Positions 6,872 through 13,884 of a stretch of 27,687 bases of DNA are shown here, piece by piece (positions within the stretch are counted from its first letter, which is position 1; each line of letters starts with the position of its first letter). The notes under the pieces are model-generated. The model was not told the origin of the DNA. It worked only from the letters and a program-made list of their open reading frames with translations, and ran no database searches. The DNA is from a virus. A program made the position numbers and the translations under genes. The DNA is taken from positions 1-27,687 of the IMG/VR virus record IMGVR_UViG_3300022540_000656. The stretch is one strand, 5' to 3'.

Positions 6872-7027
6872 TAGTCCAGTCGAGCTCTGTGGGGTGGACA
6901 CCTCATATTAACATCGCCTAGCTCGAACCATCATCACTAAATCAAATAAACCGTCCATAGTTTCCATCTTTTCCACGGTTTCCATCCAATTCTTTATTAA
7001 TTCAGCCTGTCCTATTTAAAATAAGGC
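6872..7027. other. non-coding gap with inverted repeat and 9-bp iterons
   Basis: This 156-base stretch has no convincing gene on the plus strand. TCGAGCT at 6880-6886 is the exact reverse complement of AGCTCGA at 6920-6926, enclosing a GGGTGGACACC hairpin, so a transcript could fold here. Bases 6954-6989 hold four degenerate 9-bp tandem units (TCCATAGTT, TCCATCTTT, TCCACGGTT, TCCATCCAA). No good promoter boxes are visible. A 25-codon minus-strand ORF (6985 to 6908) runs across the iterons and is probably chance. Confidence 0.45.
6954..6989 (+). repeat. four 9-bp tandem iterons (TCCATnnTT)
   Basis: Units at 6954, 6963, 6972 and 6981 share TCCA in the first four positions, with TT at the end of the first three. 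They lie between the HTH gene and the gene that starts the portal operon (7028). They could be an array of regulator binding sites. Confidence 0.4.
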
Positions 7028-7270
7028 ATGGCTGGAATAACTCTTGCACAGGCTCAGGCGCAACTGGACGCGCATATTGCTGCCTTGACCGCCCTTACAA
7101 CAGGCGGTCTGCAAGAGACGGAGATTGTGGGTCGAAAAGTCAAACTACTGGACTTGGGCGAGATACGCGAGAGCATCAAGTTCTGGAATAGTGAATGTGA
7201 ACGTCTAGAAGCTAAAGGGACGCGCACAGGGCGCCGTGCTCGTGGCGGAACCATAGCGAGTCAGTCCTAA
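7028..7270 (+). CDS. gpW-position head-tail connector-like protein (DUF6148-like)
   Basis: This 80-aa protein has the pattern LAQAQAQLDAHIAALTAL, then a short beta hairpin (EIVGRKVKLLDLGE) and IRESIKFWNSECERLE, which matches small phage proteins encoded immediately before lambda-type portals (DUF6148/gpW-like). They are thought to belong to the head-tail interface. The ATG at 7028 follows AATAAGGC, a weak site. The last codon overlaps the portal start (TAATG). A basic tail (RTGRRARGG) could touch DNA. Confidence 0.7.
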   Translation: MAGITLAQAQAQLDAHIAALTALTTGGLQETEIVGRKVKLLDLGEIRESIKFWNSECERLEAKGTRTGRRARGGTIASQS

Positions 7271-8922
7271 TGCAGCGCGTGGAACGTAAACCTAAAGATT
7301 CCATCATAGAAGGCAACCGCCTTGATAAAATAGTTAATTACCTATCCCCTGTTCGCGGGGCTAAACGCATGAAGGCCCGCATGTTTCAGGCTGTGGCGGG
7401 TTCATATTACGGTGGTTCCAAAAGCCGCCGGCAGACTAAGCAATGGACACCTCTGGCCGGAAGTGCTGATGATGATACATTATTTGATTTGCCAACGATG
7501 CGAGAGCGCTCAAGGGATATGCTCAGGAATGAACCCCTTGCCCTTGGAGCCATCAATACGGTATGCACGAACGTGATAGGTACTGGCCTCCGGCTCAAGC
7601 CAGCTATAGACGCTGAAGCCCTTGGCATGTCCAGAGACGATGCCACTCTATGGGAATCGAATACAAAGAGGGAATTTAACCTCTGGGCTGAATCACAGAA
7701 CGCCGATGTTTCCAGAACCCTTAATTTCTACGCCATACAGGAGCAGGCATTCAGGGTCGTGCTTGAATCAGGAGACGTGATAGCCACTATGCCCTTTGTC
7801 GAGCGTGAGATGAGTCCTTACAAGCTGGCGATTCAGCTTATAGAGGGTGACAGGCTTAGTAATAAAGACGGTATACAGGATACGCCTACATTGACGGCTG
7901 GTGTTCAAAAGGATGCCCTGGGCGCTCCCATATCATACTGGATAGCAAACAAGTATCCGGGTGCGGGAGATGTAAGGTTTGCCGATCAAATATCATTGGC
8001 ATGGAAGAATATCCCGGCCTTTGGAGCAGCTTCGGGCCGGCGTAACGTGATACACCTGTTTACCCAGTTACGTCCGGGCCAGACAAGGGGCATCCCATAT
8101 CTTGCTCCCGTGATCGAGATTCTTAAAGTGCTCAGCAGTTATACAGAGGCGGAGCTGATGGCCGCTACCATAAGCGGCATGTTTAGCGTATTCATCAAGA
8201 CAGAAGGCGCGGAAGGTATTGACCTGGCTACTGATATGGGCGGCGAGACCGGCGCGAGTAGCGGTGATACTGATCTGAAGATGGGCGTGGGCACTATAGT
8301 TGATCTTGAACCTAATGAATCAATCGAATCGGTCAGCCCAGGCCGTCCTAATCAGGCATTTGATCCGTTTGTGCAGGCTATAATCCGCCAGGTGGGCGTG
8401 GCCCTTGAGATACCTTTCGAGATACTTATCAAGCATTTTACGGCTTCATACAGCGCAGCGAGAGCATCTCTGCTTGAGGCATGGAAGTTCTTCAAGAAGC
8501 GCAGGCAGTGGATGGCTGAGAACTTCTGCCAGCCCGTATATGAGAACTGGATGGATGAGGCGGTCATACTCGGGCGCATTGAGGCACCCGGGTACTTTAC
8601 AGACCCCATGATGCGCAAGGCTTATCTTGGCGCACAGTGGGAAGGTCCCGGTCGAGGCATGATCAAAGAGAAGGAAGAGGCTGAAGCATCTCTCTTGAAA
8701 GTCGCGGGCGGACTTAGCACCCTTGATAATGAGATAGCCAAGATCGAGGGGTACGGCGATTTTGAGACAGTCAACCGCCAGCTGATAGTGGAAAACAATA
8801 AACGGATCGCGGGCGGACTCAAGGAGCCTGTGGGAGTTGCCGCAGGGACTGCGACCTCTGCCGCACCGCCTGAGGAAGATGAAGAAGAAACGCGGGAGGA
8901 ATTGAATAATGAAACTGAGTGA
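7270..8922 (+). CDS. phage portal protein, lambda gpB family
   Basis: This protein forms the dodecameric DNA entry/exit ring at the capsid vertex. 550 aa, typical for Phage_portal_2 (lambda gpB 533). Family patterns include RERSRDMLRNEPLALGAINTVCTNVIGTGLRLKP near residue 75-110, EQAFRVVLESGDVIA near 160, IQLIEGDRLSN near 185, VIHLFTQLRPGQTRGIPYLAPVI near 260, and GVALEIPFEILIKHFTASYSAARASLLEAWKFFKKRR near 375, followed by an acidic C-terminus. It starts by TAATG overlap with the preceding gene and overlaps the protease start by 14 bases. Confidence 0.95.
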   Translation: MQRVERKPKDSIIEGNRLDKIVNYLSPVRGAKRMKARMFQAVAGSYYGGSKSRRQTKQWTPLAGSADDDTLFDLPTMRERSRDMLRNEPLALGAINTVCTNVIGTGLRLKPAIDAEALGMSRDDATLWESNTKREFNLWAESQNADVSRTLNFYAIQEQAFRVVLESGDVIATMPFVEREMSPYKLAIQLIEGDRLSNKDGIQDTPTLTAGVQKDALGAPISYWIANKYPGAGDVRFADQISLAWKNIPAFGAASGRRNVIHLFTQLRPGQTRGIPYLAPVIEILKVLSSYTEAELMAATISGMFSVFIKTEGAEGIDLATDMGGETGASSGDTDLKMGVGTIVDLEPNESIESVSPGRPNQAFDPFVQAIIRQVGVALEIPFEILIKHFTASYSAARASLLEAWKFFKKRRQWMAENFCQPVYENWMDEAVILGRIEAPGYFTDPMMRKAYLGAQWEGPGRGMIKEKEEAEASLLKVAGGLSTLDNEIAKIEGYGDFETVNRQLIVENNKRIAGGLKEPVGVAAGTATSAAPPEEDEEETREELNNETE

Positions 8923-10453
8923 TATAGTCGGTGGTGTCTGGGCCATAACGCCGAAGATGTATTCGGAAATCCAGCGCATATATGGGATACATATGGGCGG
9001 GGATAAGATAGACCTGAAGAAGTTCGAGGCTCAGACAGGTCTAAAGCTGAACAATGAACGCAAATATATGCAGATCATGGATTCCGGGCATGCCATTATA
9101 TCGCTTAATGGTATTATGTCAAAGCGCGCTAACATATTAATGAATATCAGTGGGGGCGTATCGACACAGATCGCCATGGATGAATTTAAATCTGCCCTGA
9201 ATAATCCAGAAATCCATACAATAATTATGAGCGTGGATAGCCCCGGGGGAACCGCTGACGGTGAATTCCCGGAGCTTATAAAATCAGCTCGGGGTATAAA
9301 GCCAGTTATCGCTCTTGTGGACGGCCAGGCCGCTTCACAGGCCTATTGGACCATAAGCGGGGCGGATAAGATCTATATCAATAGTCAGACCGCCATAACA
9401 GGTTCTATAGGCGTAATTATGAAACATATTGATAAGTCGAAGATTCTGGAAGCTGGCGGGGTTAAGATTACGGAGATACTGGCCGGCAAATACAAGAGCA
9501 TGGCTCCAGAACATAAACCTTTGAGCGAGGCTGGAGAGGCATATCTTCAAGATAAGGTTGATTATTTTTATAGCCTGTTTGTGGATACTGTCGCCGCTAA
9601 CCGTGGCATCGATGCCATGAATCATGAAGTCTGGGCCAACGGCGATTTTTTCATAGGCGAACAGGCCATAGAGGTCGGGCTGGTAGACGGTATCAAAACC
9701 TTGGATGCGATTATGGAAGAAACGGGCGGCGGTGATCCGTCCTTATCTGATAATGCGAACGGTGTTTCGCAGGTAGTAGCAGTAAAAGATATATCCAAAG
9801 GGCAGGTTGTTATGGCATCTGATATAAAAGATGTCGAAGCCGTGGCCGGTGATGTCACGGAACCAGACGAAGTGAAAGGACAAGAGACAATGACAAGAGA
9901 CAAATTGAAGGCAGAATTCCCCGAAGTCTATCAGGCCATCCATGACGATGCCTTTAAGGCCGGCGTGGATTCCGTGGACACGGATGCCATGAAGCGCGAT
10001 GGGGCCAAGGCCGAGACGCAGCGCATAGCTGACGTAAGGGCCACACTCATACCGGGCTTTGAGGCTCAGATAGACGCCATGGTGGCGGACGGCGAGACCA
10101 CGGGCGACCAGGCAGCAGGCAGGCTCATCAAGGCCCAGCAGGACGCCCTCAAGGATAAGGGCGCGGATGTGAGCAAGGATGCTGCCGACCTCATCCAGGC
10201 CAGCGCAGAACCTCAGGCCCCGGGAACTGAGGCAATCGCCGCCCTAGAAGCAGAGTGGTCCAAGATGGATGCGGATGCTCAGGCGGGATACGGTTCCAAA
10301 GAAGCATTTGTCGCTGCCGAGCAGAAGTGGGCCAAGATGGCTGCGGATGCTCAGGCGGGATACGGTTCCAAAGAAGCATTTGTCGCATATGAGAAAAACA
10401 TACACAGGGCCAGAACCAGAACGAGCCCGACAGGAGGTGACGACAATGCGTAA
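8909..10453 (+). CDS. S49-family prohead protease with C-terminal scaffold domain (lambda gpC-like)
   Basis: This protein processes the prohead. 514 aa. Residues about 60-265 form the SppA/S49 fold: VDSPGG near 109-114, catalytic serine S143 in GQAASQAYW, GSIGVIM near 165, and the general-base lysine K196 in GKYKSMAPE. Residues 266-514 are acidic and Ala/Gln-rich, like the scaffold part of lambda gpC/Nu3. An internal in-frame ATG at 9890 can make the scaffold alone. The C-terminus carries a 24-residue repeat (DAQAGYGSKEAFVA twice). The start has GGAGGAA 8 bases upstream. It overlaps the next gene by 8 bases. Confidence 0.93.
   Translation: MKLSDIVGGVWAITPKMYSEIQRIYGIHMGGDKIDLKKFEAQTGLKLNNERKYMQIMDSGHAIISLNGIMSKRANILMNISGGVSTQIAMDEFKSALNNPEIHTIIMSVDSPGGTADGEFPELIKSARGIKPVIALVDGQAASQAYWTISGADKIYINSQTAITGSIGVIMKHIDKSKILEAGGVKITEILAGKYKSMAPEHKPLSEAGEAYLQDKVDYFYSLFVDTVAANRGIDAMNHEVWANGDFFIGEQAIEVGLVDGIKTLDAIMEETGGGDPSLSDNANGVSQVVAVKDISKGQVVMASDIKDVEAVAGDVTEPDEVKGQETMTRDKLKAEFPEVYQAIHDDAFKAGVDSVDTDAMKRDGAKAETQRIADVRATLIPGFEAQIDAMVADGETTGDQAAGRLIKAQQDALKDKGADVSKDAADLIQASAEPQAPGTEAIAALEAEWSKMDADAQAGYGSKEAFVAAEQKWAKMAADAQAGYGSKEAFVAYEKNIHRARTRTSPTGGDDNA
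9890..10453 (+). CDS. nested capsid scaffold protein (Nu3-like internal start)
   Basis: In the same frame as the protease, ATG at 9890 (residue 328) is preceded by AAAGGA at 9875-9880. It would give a 187-aa acidic helical protein beginning MTRDKLKAEFPEVYQAIHDD, which resembles the N-terminus of free-standing phage scaffolds. In lambda, Nu3 is made from an internal start within gene C in the same way. It would line the inside of the prohead and be removed on maturation. The internal start is inferred from sequence, not proven. Confidence 0.65.
   Translation: MTRDKLKAEFPEVYQAIHDDAFKAGVDSVDTDAMKRDGAKAETQRIADVRATLIPGFEAQIDAMVADGETTGDQAAGRLIKAQQDALKDKGADVSKDAADLIQASAEPQAPGTEAIAALEAEWSKMDADAQAGYGSKEAFVAAEQKWAKMAADAQAGYGSKEAFVAYEKNIHRARTRTSPTGGDDNA
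10260..10386 (+). repeat. 72-bp period tandem repeat in the scaffold C-terminus
   Basis: A block of about 55 bases beginning CCAAGATGG and ending CATTTGTCGC occurs at 10260-10314 and 10332-10386 with a single central mismatch (A versus C). The period is 72 bases, so the reading frame is kept and 24 residues are duplicated. The low divergence points to a recent slip or unequal recombination event. Confidence 0.85.
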
Positions 10454-11414
10454 GAAAACTTCAAGGAAGATACACAAGGAATCTGCCGGCAGGCGCGCGG
10501 CCCATATGGGCATGCTAGCCGGCATGGGTCTAAAGGCTCTGCTTATGTTCGTGCTTCTGCTCGGCATAGGCATAGCAGCCGTATGGTCGGTCAATCCTAC
10601 CTATGGTAAGGCTTTGCTGGCAGCCATGACACTGGCTCCGATGGTTGGCTTGGCTACCGCTACAGCTCGCCAGAACAAGACGTATGAGACAGGTTTTATT
10701 AATTCAGCTCCCATTATAGCTGCCGATATTATATACGAAGGTTCTGCGGTGGGTGAAAATGGAACTGGTTATGCCCGTCCCCTTGTGGCAGGTGACAGGT
10801 TCCTTGGTTTTGCTGAAATATCACGGGATAATGCTGCCGGATCTGCTGGAGATAAGCCGGATGTGAGGATGTATAGTAAGGGTTTGGCAAATATCGCCCT
10901 ATCCGGTGCGGTCATCACGGATGTAGGGGCATCAGTCTATGCCTCCGATGATACCACTTTTTCATTCATCGGCACAAGCAATACCTATGTAGGCACTGTT
11001 TACAGATGGAAATCATCTGGCATAGTCGTACTTGAATTCGATGCCAGCAAGGTTGATCCTCTGGGCGAAGGCCGTATTCATGAGACCCTTTCTGATAACA
11101 AGACCTTTGATGCTCAGGACGTCTCGAAGGTCTTCTGGGTTGATACGGATGCAAAGGTTATGACCTTGCCGGCCACAGCTGCCGGACTTGGGCCGATAAC
11201 CCTTGTTAATGCAGGCGCCTTTGGTACCGTCATTATAACCCTTGATCCCAATGTCAATGATAAGATCATGGGCCCGAACCTTGCCGGCGTGGATGATAAA
11301 GACCTCATCAACACGAAGGCTACCGCCAATCGTGGTGATCGCGTAACGGTTACGGGTGACGGCGCCCTCGGCTGGTACGTTTCCGAGCTTAAAGGTACCT
11401 GGGCCGCTGAATAA
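10446..11414 (+). CDS. capsid decoration (cement)-like protein with N-terminal membrane segments
   Basis: This 322-aa protein has its start chosen by AGGAGGTGA at 10432-10440, 5 bases upstream. Residues about 75-200 (YETGFINSAPII, YEGSAVGENGTGYARPLVAGDRFLGFAEISRDNAAG, VGASVYASDDTTFSF, GTVYRWKSSGIVVLEFD) have the pattern of small capsid cement proteins encoded at the lambda gpD position. Residues 215-322 are a second beta-rich domain. Unusually, residues 1-19 are strongly basic and are followed by two hydrophobic stretches (about 28-47 and 55-73), the second ending ATATA, like a signal peptide or membrane hairpin. In-frame ATGs at 10626 and 10641 would skip this part but have poorly spaced ribosome sites. 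Capsid decoration is inferred from position and pattern. Confidence 0.7.
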   Translation: MRKKTSRKIHKESAGRRAAHMGMLAGMGLKALLMFVLLLGIGIAAVWSVNPTYGKALLAAMTLAPMVGLATATARQNKTYETGFINSAPIIAADIIYEGSAVGENGTGYARPLVAGDRFLGFAEISRDNAAGSAGDKPDVRMYSKGLANIALSGAVITDVGASVYASDDTTFSFIGTSNTYVGTVYRWKSSGIVVLEFDASKVDPLGEGRIHETLSDNKTFDAQDVSKVFWVDTDAKVMTLPATAAGLGPITLVNAGAFGTVIITLDPNVNDKIMGPNLAGVDDKDLINTKATANRGDRVTVTGDGALGWYVSELKGTWAAE

Positions 11415-11417
11415 AAA

Positions 11418-11436
11418 CCGGGCAGCGTAAGCCTGG
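11418..11436 (+). other. short hairpin upstream of the capsid gene
   Basis: CCGGGC (11418-11423) can pair with GCCTGG (11431-11436) with one G-U pair and a 7-base loop. It lies in the 55-base gap between the decoration and capsid genes. There is no T-run, so it is more likely an mRNA processing or stability element for the capsid message than a terminator. Confidence 0.3.
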
Positions 11437-11469
11437 AAAGAAAGATAAAGATAAAGGAGACTTAACGAT

Positions 11470-12435
11470 ATGGGTAAAGGAATAGGCGAACTCACAAGCA
11501 AGGCCATAATGGGTATGTACTTCATGGCTCTTAGCGTGGATAACGGCGAGCCCTGGCTGGGCATGGTCGCCAATAATCCGCCTTTTGCAAGCACACAGGA
11601 CTCAGAGAAATACGGCTGGCTCGGACAGGTTCCGGGGCTTCAGAGATGGGCTGCGGGCCGCCAGAGAAAGGGCCTCAAGGATTACTCACATACTATTATC
11701 AATGAGGAGTGGGAATCCACATTGGATATCCTGATAAAGGATATGCGTCAGGATAAGACCGGCCAGCTCCAGATAAGGGTTAATGACCACACTGTAAGAG
11801 CCCAGAGCCACGATGCTGACCTGATAACCACATTGCTGGTGGATGGTACAAGCGAGACCTGCTATGATGGCGAGTATTTCTTTGATACCGACCATCCTGT
11901 GGGCGAGAGCACTGACAGTCCCGGTACTGCAAGCAATAAGCTGACCAGCGCTATTGTGGACAAGGATGCCGCTACAGTTGCGGAGATGTCAACCACAATA
12001 TATGCTGCCATCACGGCCATGGCGGGCTTCAAGGATGACCAGAACGAGCCGATGAATACCGCAGCCAAGAACTTTGTAGTCATGGTTCCACAGGAAATGT
12101 TCCCGTCCGCTCAGGCTGCCATAGCTGACATGACCATTCAGGGTACAAGCGGTGCTATAGACAATGCTCTGGCAAGGCAGAAGAAGTACAACGTGACAGT
12201 GGAGATAAATCCGAGGCTGACAGCCACGGACGCCTTCTATATCTTCCGCACGGATGCCAGCGTGAAGCCTATCATCAGGCAGCAGGAGCAGCCTTTGACC
12301 GCTTCTGCTCTGGCAGAAGGTTCCGATTATGCTTTTAATTTCAAGAGCTATCAGTTCGGGCTTGAGATAAACAAGGGTGTGGGCTATGGCTTCTGGCAGT
12401 ATGCCATTAAGCATACGTTCACCACAGCAGCATAG
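11470..12435 (+). CDS. major capsid protein, Mu gpT family
   Basis: This protein forms the icosahedral shell with the HK97 fold. 321 aa, close to Mu gpT (305). The family pattern is clear: SEKYGWLGQVPGLQRWAAGRQRKGLKDYSHTIINEEWESTLDI, a DDLG-like position (DMRQDKTGQL), then LVDGTSETCYDGEYFFDTDHPVGES and KNFVVMVPQEMF, and the C-terminal FRTDASVKPIIRQQEQ. Lambda gpE has no such pattern. The start follows AAAGGAG at 11453-11459, 10 bases upstream. The gene stands alone between a 55-base gap and a strong terminator, as expected for the most abundant structural protein. Confidence 0.9.
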   Translation: MGKGIGELTSKAIMGMYFMALSVDNGEPWLGMVANNPPFASTQDSEKYGWLGQVPGLQRWAAGRQRKGLKDYSHTIINEEWESTLDILIKDMRQDKTGQLQIRVNDHTVRAQSHDADLITTLLVDGTSETCYDGEYFFDTDHPVGESTDSPGTASNKLTSAIVDKDAATVAEMSTTIYAAITAMAGFKDDQNEPMNTAAKNFVVMVPQEMFPSAQAAIADMTIQGTSGAIDNALARQKKYNVTVEINPRLTATDAFYIFRTDASVKPIIRQQEQPLTASALAEGSDYAFNFKSYQFGLEINKGVGYGFWQYAIKHTFTTAA

Positions 12436-12456
12436 AGGTAGATAACCAGATATGGA

Positions 12457-12492
12457 GCCCGCCCGGCTCCAGATAGTCGGGCGGGCTTTTTT
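12457..12492 (+). terminator. rho-independent terminator after the capsid gene
   Basis: GCCCGCCCG (12457-12465) and CGGGCGGGC (12478-12486) form a perfect 9-bp GC-rich stem with a 12-base loop, followed by six T at 12487-12492. It sits 21 bases after the capsid stop and 13 bases before the next ATG. It probably limits expression of downstream genes relative to the capsid protein. Confidence 0.92.
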
Positions 12493-12505
12493 AAGAAAGG
12501 GAGTT

Positions 12506-13006
12506 ATGAAAGAATTCAGGATAAAAGATAACAGAAAACACGTACATATACCTATTGGCAGCATCATAGGGCTGACAGATGAGCAATATGCTGACCGTCA
12601 GCATAAACTTGAACTGGTGGACAAGGGCACATACAGGGTTTTACAGTCGGTTGGATTCAAGCGCGGTGAGGTCATCGGCATAGAGCCGGGCCAGTGCCCC
12701 AAGACCGGCCTTGAGCCTGTGGAGGCCGAAGACCATATCATCGATTCTGAGGGAACAGCTCGCGCTGGCGTAGACGCTGAGCATGACAACGGCGACGACA
12801 ACGGCGACGACAACGGCGACGACAACGGCGACGACAACGGCCCTACCCTTGATGATACTCTCAATGACATGTCAGACGATGAGATCAAAGAGTCCCTTGG
12901 TCAGCCTGGTCGCGAGATCAGCTTCCATCACAATACAGGCAGGCCCAAGCTTCAGGCCATGCTCAAGGACGCCATAGAGAAGGAGCTGGGGCAGGATAGT
13001 GATTAA
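12506..13006 (+). CDS. acidic head protein at the gpFI position, with DNGD repeats
   Basis: This 166-aa protein starts at 12506 after AAAGGGAG; an in-frame ATG at 12452 would put the terminator inside the gene and is rejected. Residues 1-75 form a compact beta/alpha domain (KHVHIPIGSIIGLTDEQYADRQ, TYRVLQSVGFKRGEVIGIE). Residues 94-112 are a DNGD repeat linker encoded by a 12-bp microsatellite. The C-terminus (MSDDEIKESLGQPGREISFHHNTGRPKLQAMLKDAI) resembles a small HeH/LEM or SAP-type helical domain, often found in phage proteins next to capsid genes. By position and acidity it corresponds to lambda gpFI, but I see no clear homology. Confidence 0.6.
   Translation: MKEFRIKDNRKHVHIPIGSIIGLTDEQYADRQHKLELVDKGTYRVLQSVGFKRGEVIGIEPGQCPKTGLEPVEAEDHIIDSEGTARAGVDAEHDNGDDNGDDNGDDNGDDNGPTLDDTLNDMSDDEIKESLGQPGREISFHHNTGRPKLQAMLKDAIEKELGQDSD
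12785..12841 (+). repeat. 12-bp tandem repeat GACAACGGCGAC
   Basis: Four full perfect copies (12785-12832) and most of a fifth encode (Asp-Asn-Gly-Asp)n as a flexible, acidic, possibly calcium-binding linker. Copies are exact, so the copy number may vary between relatives. Confidence 0.95.
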
Positions 13007-13874
13007 GCTTCGTAGATATATCGGCATGATCCTCATGGGGTTGGCCCTGGCAATGTCGGCAATCCCGGCATATGCCGGGGTCCCTGCCGATACCAGGCAT
13101 GTCTATGTAATTGACCGTAACGGAGATTATCTGGAGATAGTCAACAATGGTTCCATTGATGTAAATATTCAGGATCAGACATCGGATGCCTTGTTTATTA
13201 AGTTGCATCAACATTTAGGTGCCGGAATAACATTGACTTCCGATACTTCATTGAATGATACCATCCTCACCGTAGCCGAAGGGCACGGGGCCGTTGCGGG
13301 GAACTTGATATGTCTTAAAGAGAGTGATGAATATTATCAAGGGACTGTCCTATCTACAACAGCCACGACCATAACTCTTGATATGCCACTTGATTTTGCC
13401 TTTACCGCAGGCGCTTATTGTTCCCCGACCACTGATCAGATGGGAGTGGATGGTTCCAGCACTGACCAGACTTTTCACTTACAGCCTAACGATGGCGTTA
13501 AGTGGGATATCACACAACTGAATTGTATAATTAACGGGACTGGCGTTATGGATTCCGAGCAATTCGGTGATATAGCCGCCTTGACTAATGGCTTGGTTAT
13601 CAGAAAACAGGACGGACAGGATTCGACGAAGAATCTTTTTAATGTAAAGAATAATGCCGACTGGTCACTCAGGGGCCAGATTATTTATGATCCAAAGGCC
13701 CCGGCAGGGACAAGCGCGGTTAGGATAAATATAGTATTTGGCGGTCAGGGAGCTTCGGGTGTAGTTATTCGTCTTGACGGTTCGTTGGAACAGGAATTTA
13801 TAATTATCGTCAGGGACGATGCAAGCGCCGTTGGTATTAAATGTGAAGCAATAGGTCATAAGGTTGTTGATTAA
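12999..13874 (+). CDS. secreted head-module protein 1 (Sec signal peptide)
   Basis: This 291-aa protein starts at a GTG overlapping the previous stop. The first 26 residues are a textbook signal peptide: basic KLRR, hydrophobic GMILMGLALAMS, and cleavage after AYA. The mature protein begins GVPADTRHVYVIDRNGDYLEI, a block shared with the next gene product. It is then beta-rich: a middle domain with SLNDTILTVAEGHGAVAGNLICL and a C-terminal domain with LRGQIIYDPKAPAGTSAVRINIVFGG. It is flanked by head genes, so it may be a virion surface protein. The export signal is unusual for that, and the protein may instead act in the periplasm or at the cell surface. No family assigned. Confidence 0.65.
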   Translation: MIKLRRYIGMILMGLALAMSAIPAYAGVPADTRHVYVIDRNGDYLEIVNNGSIDVNIQDQTSDALFIKLHQHLGAGITLTSDTSLNDTILTVAEGHGAVAGNLICLKESDEYYQGTVLSTTATTITLDMPLDFAFTAGAYCSPTTDQMGVDGSSTDQTFHLQPNDGVKWDITQLNCIINGTGVMDSEQFGDIAALTNGLVIRKQDGQDSTKNLFNVKNNADWSLRGQIIYDPKAPAGTSAVRINIVFGGQGASGVVIRLDGSLEQEFIIIVRDDASAVGIKCEAIGHKVVD

Positions 13875-13884
13875 AGGAGGCGAT

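Noticed and set aside
6908-6985. 25-codon minus-strand ORF across the iterons (METVEKMETMDG start)
   Set aside because: Looks somewhat protein-like, but it is very short and has no ribosome site; noted only as another explanation for the 9-bp period.
10269-10445. Extended N-terminus of the decoration protein with a repeated LRRDTVPKKHLS
   Set aside because: This is the scaffold 72-bp repeat read in another frame; AGGAGGTGA marks ATG 10446 as the start.
12452-12505. Longer start for the gene after the capsid protein
   Set aside because: It would put the terminator stem and T-run inside the gene; ATG 12506 has AAAGGGAG upstream.
12598-12977. ORFs over the 12-bp repeat giving poly-Thr/Ala or SSPLSSPL peptides
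   Set aside because: Alternative frames of the GACAACGGCGAC repeat; no start signals.
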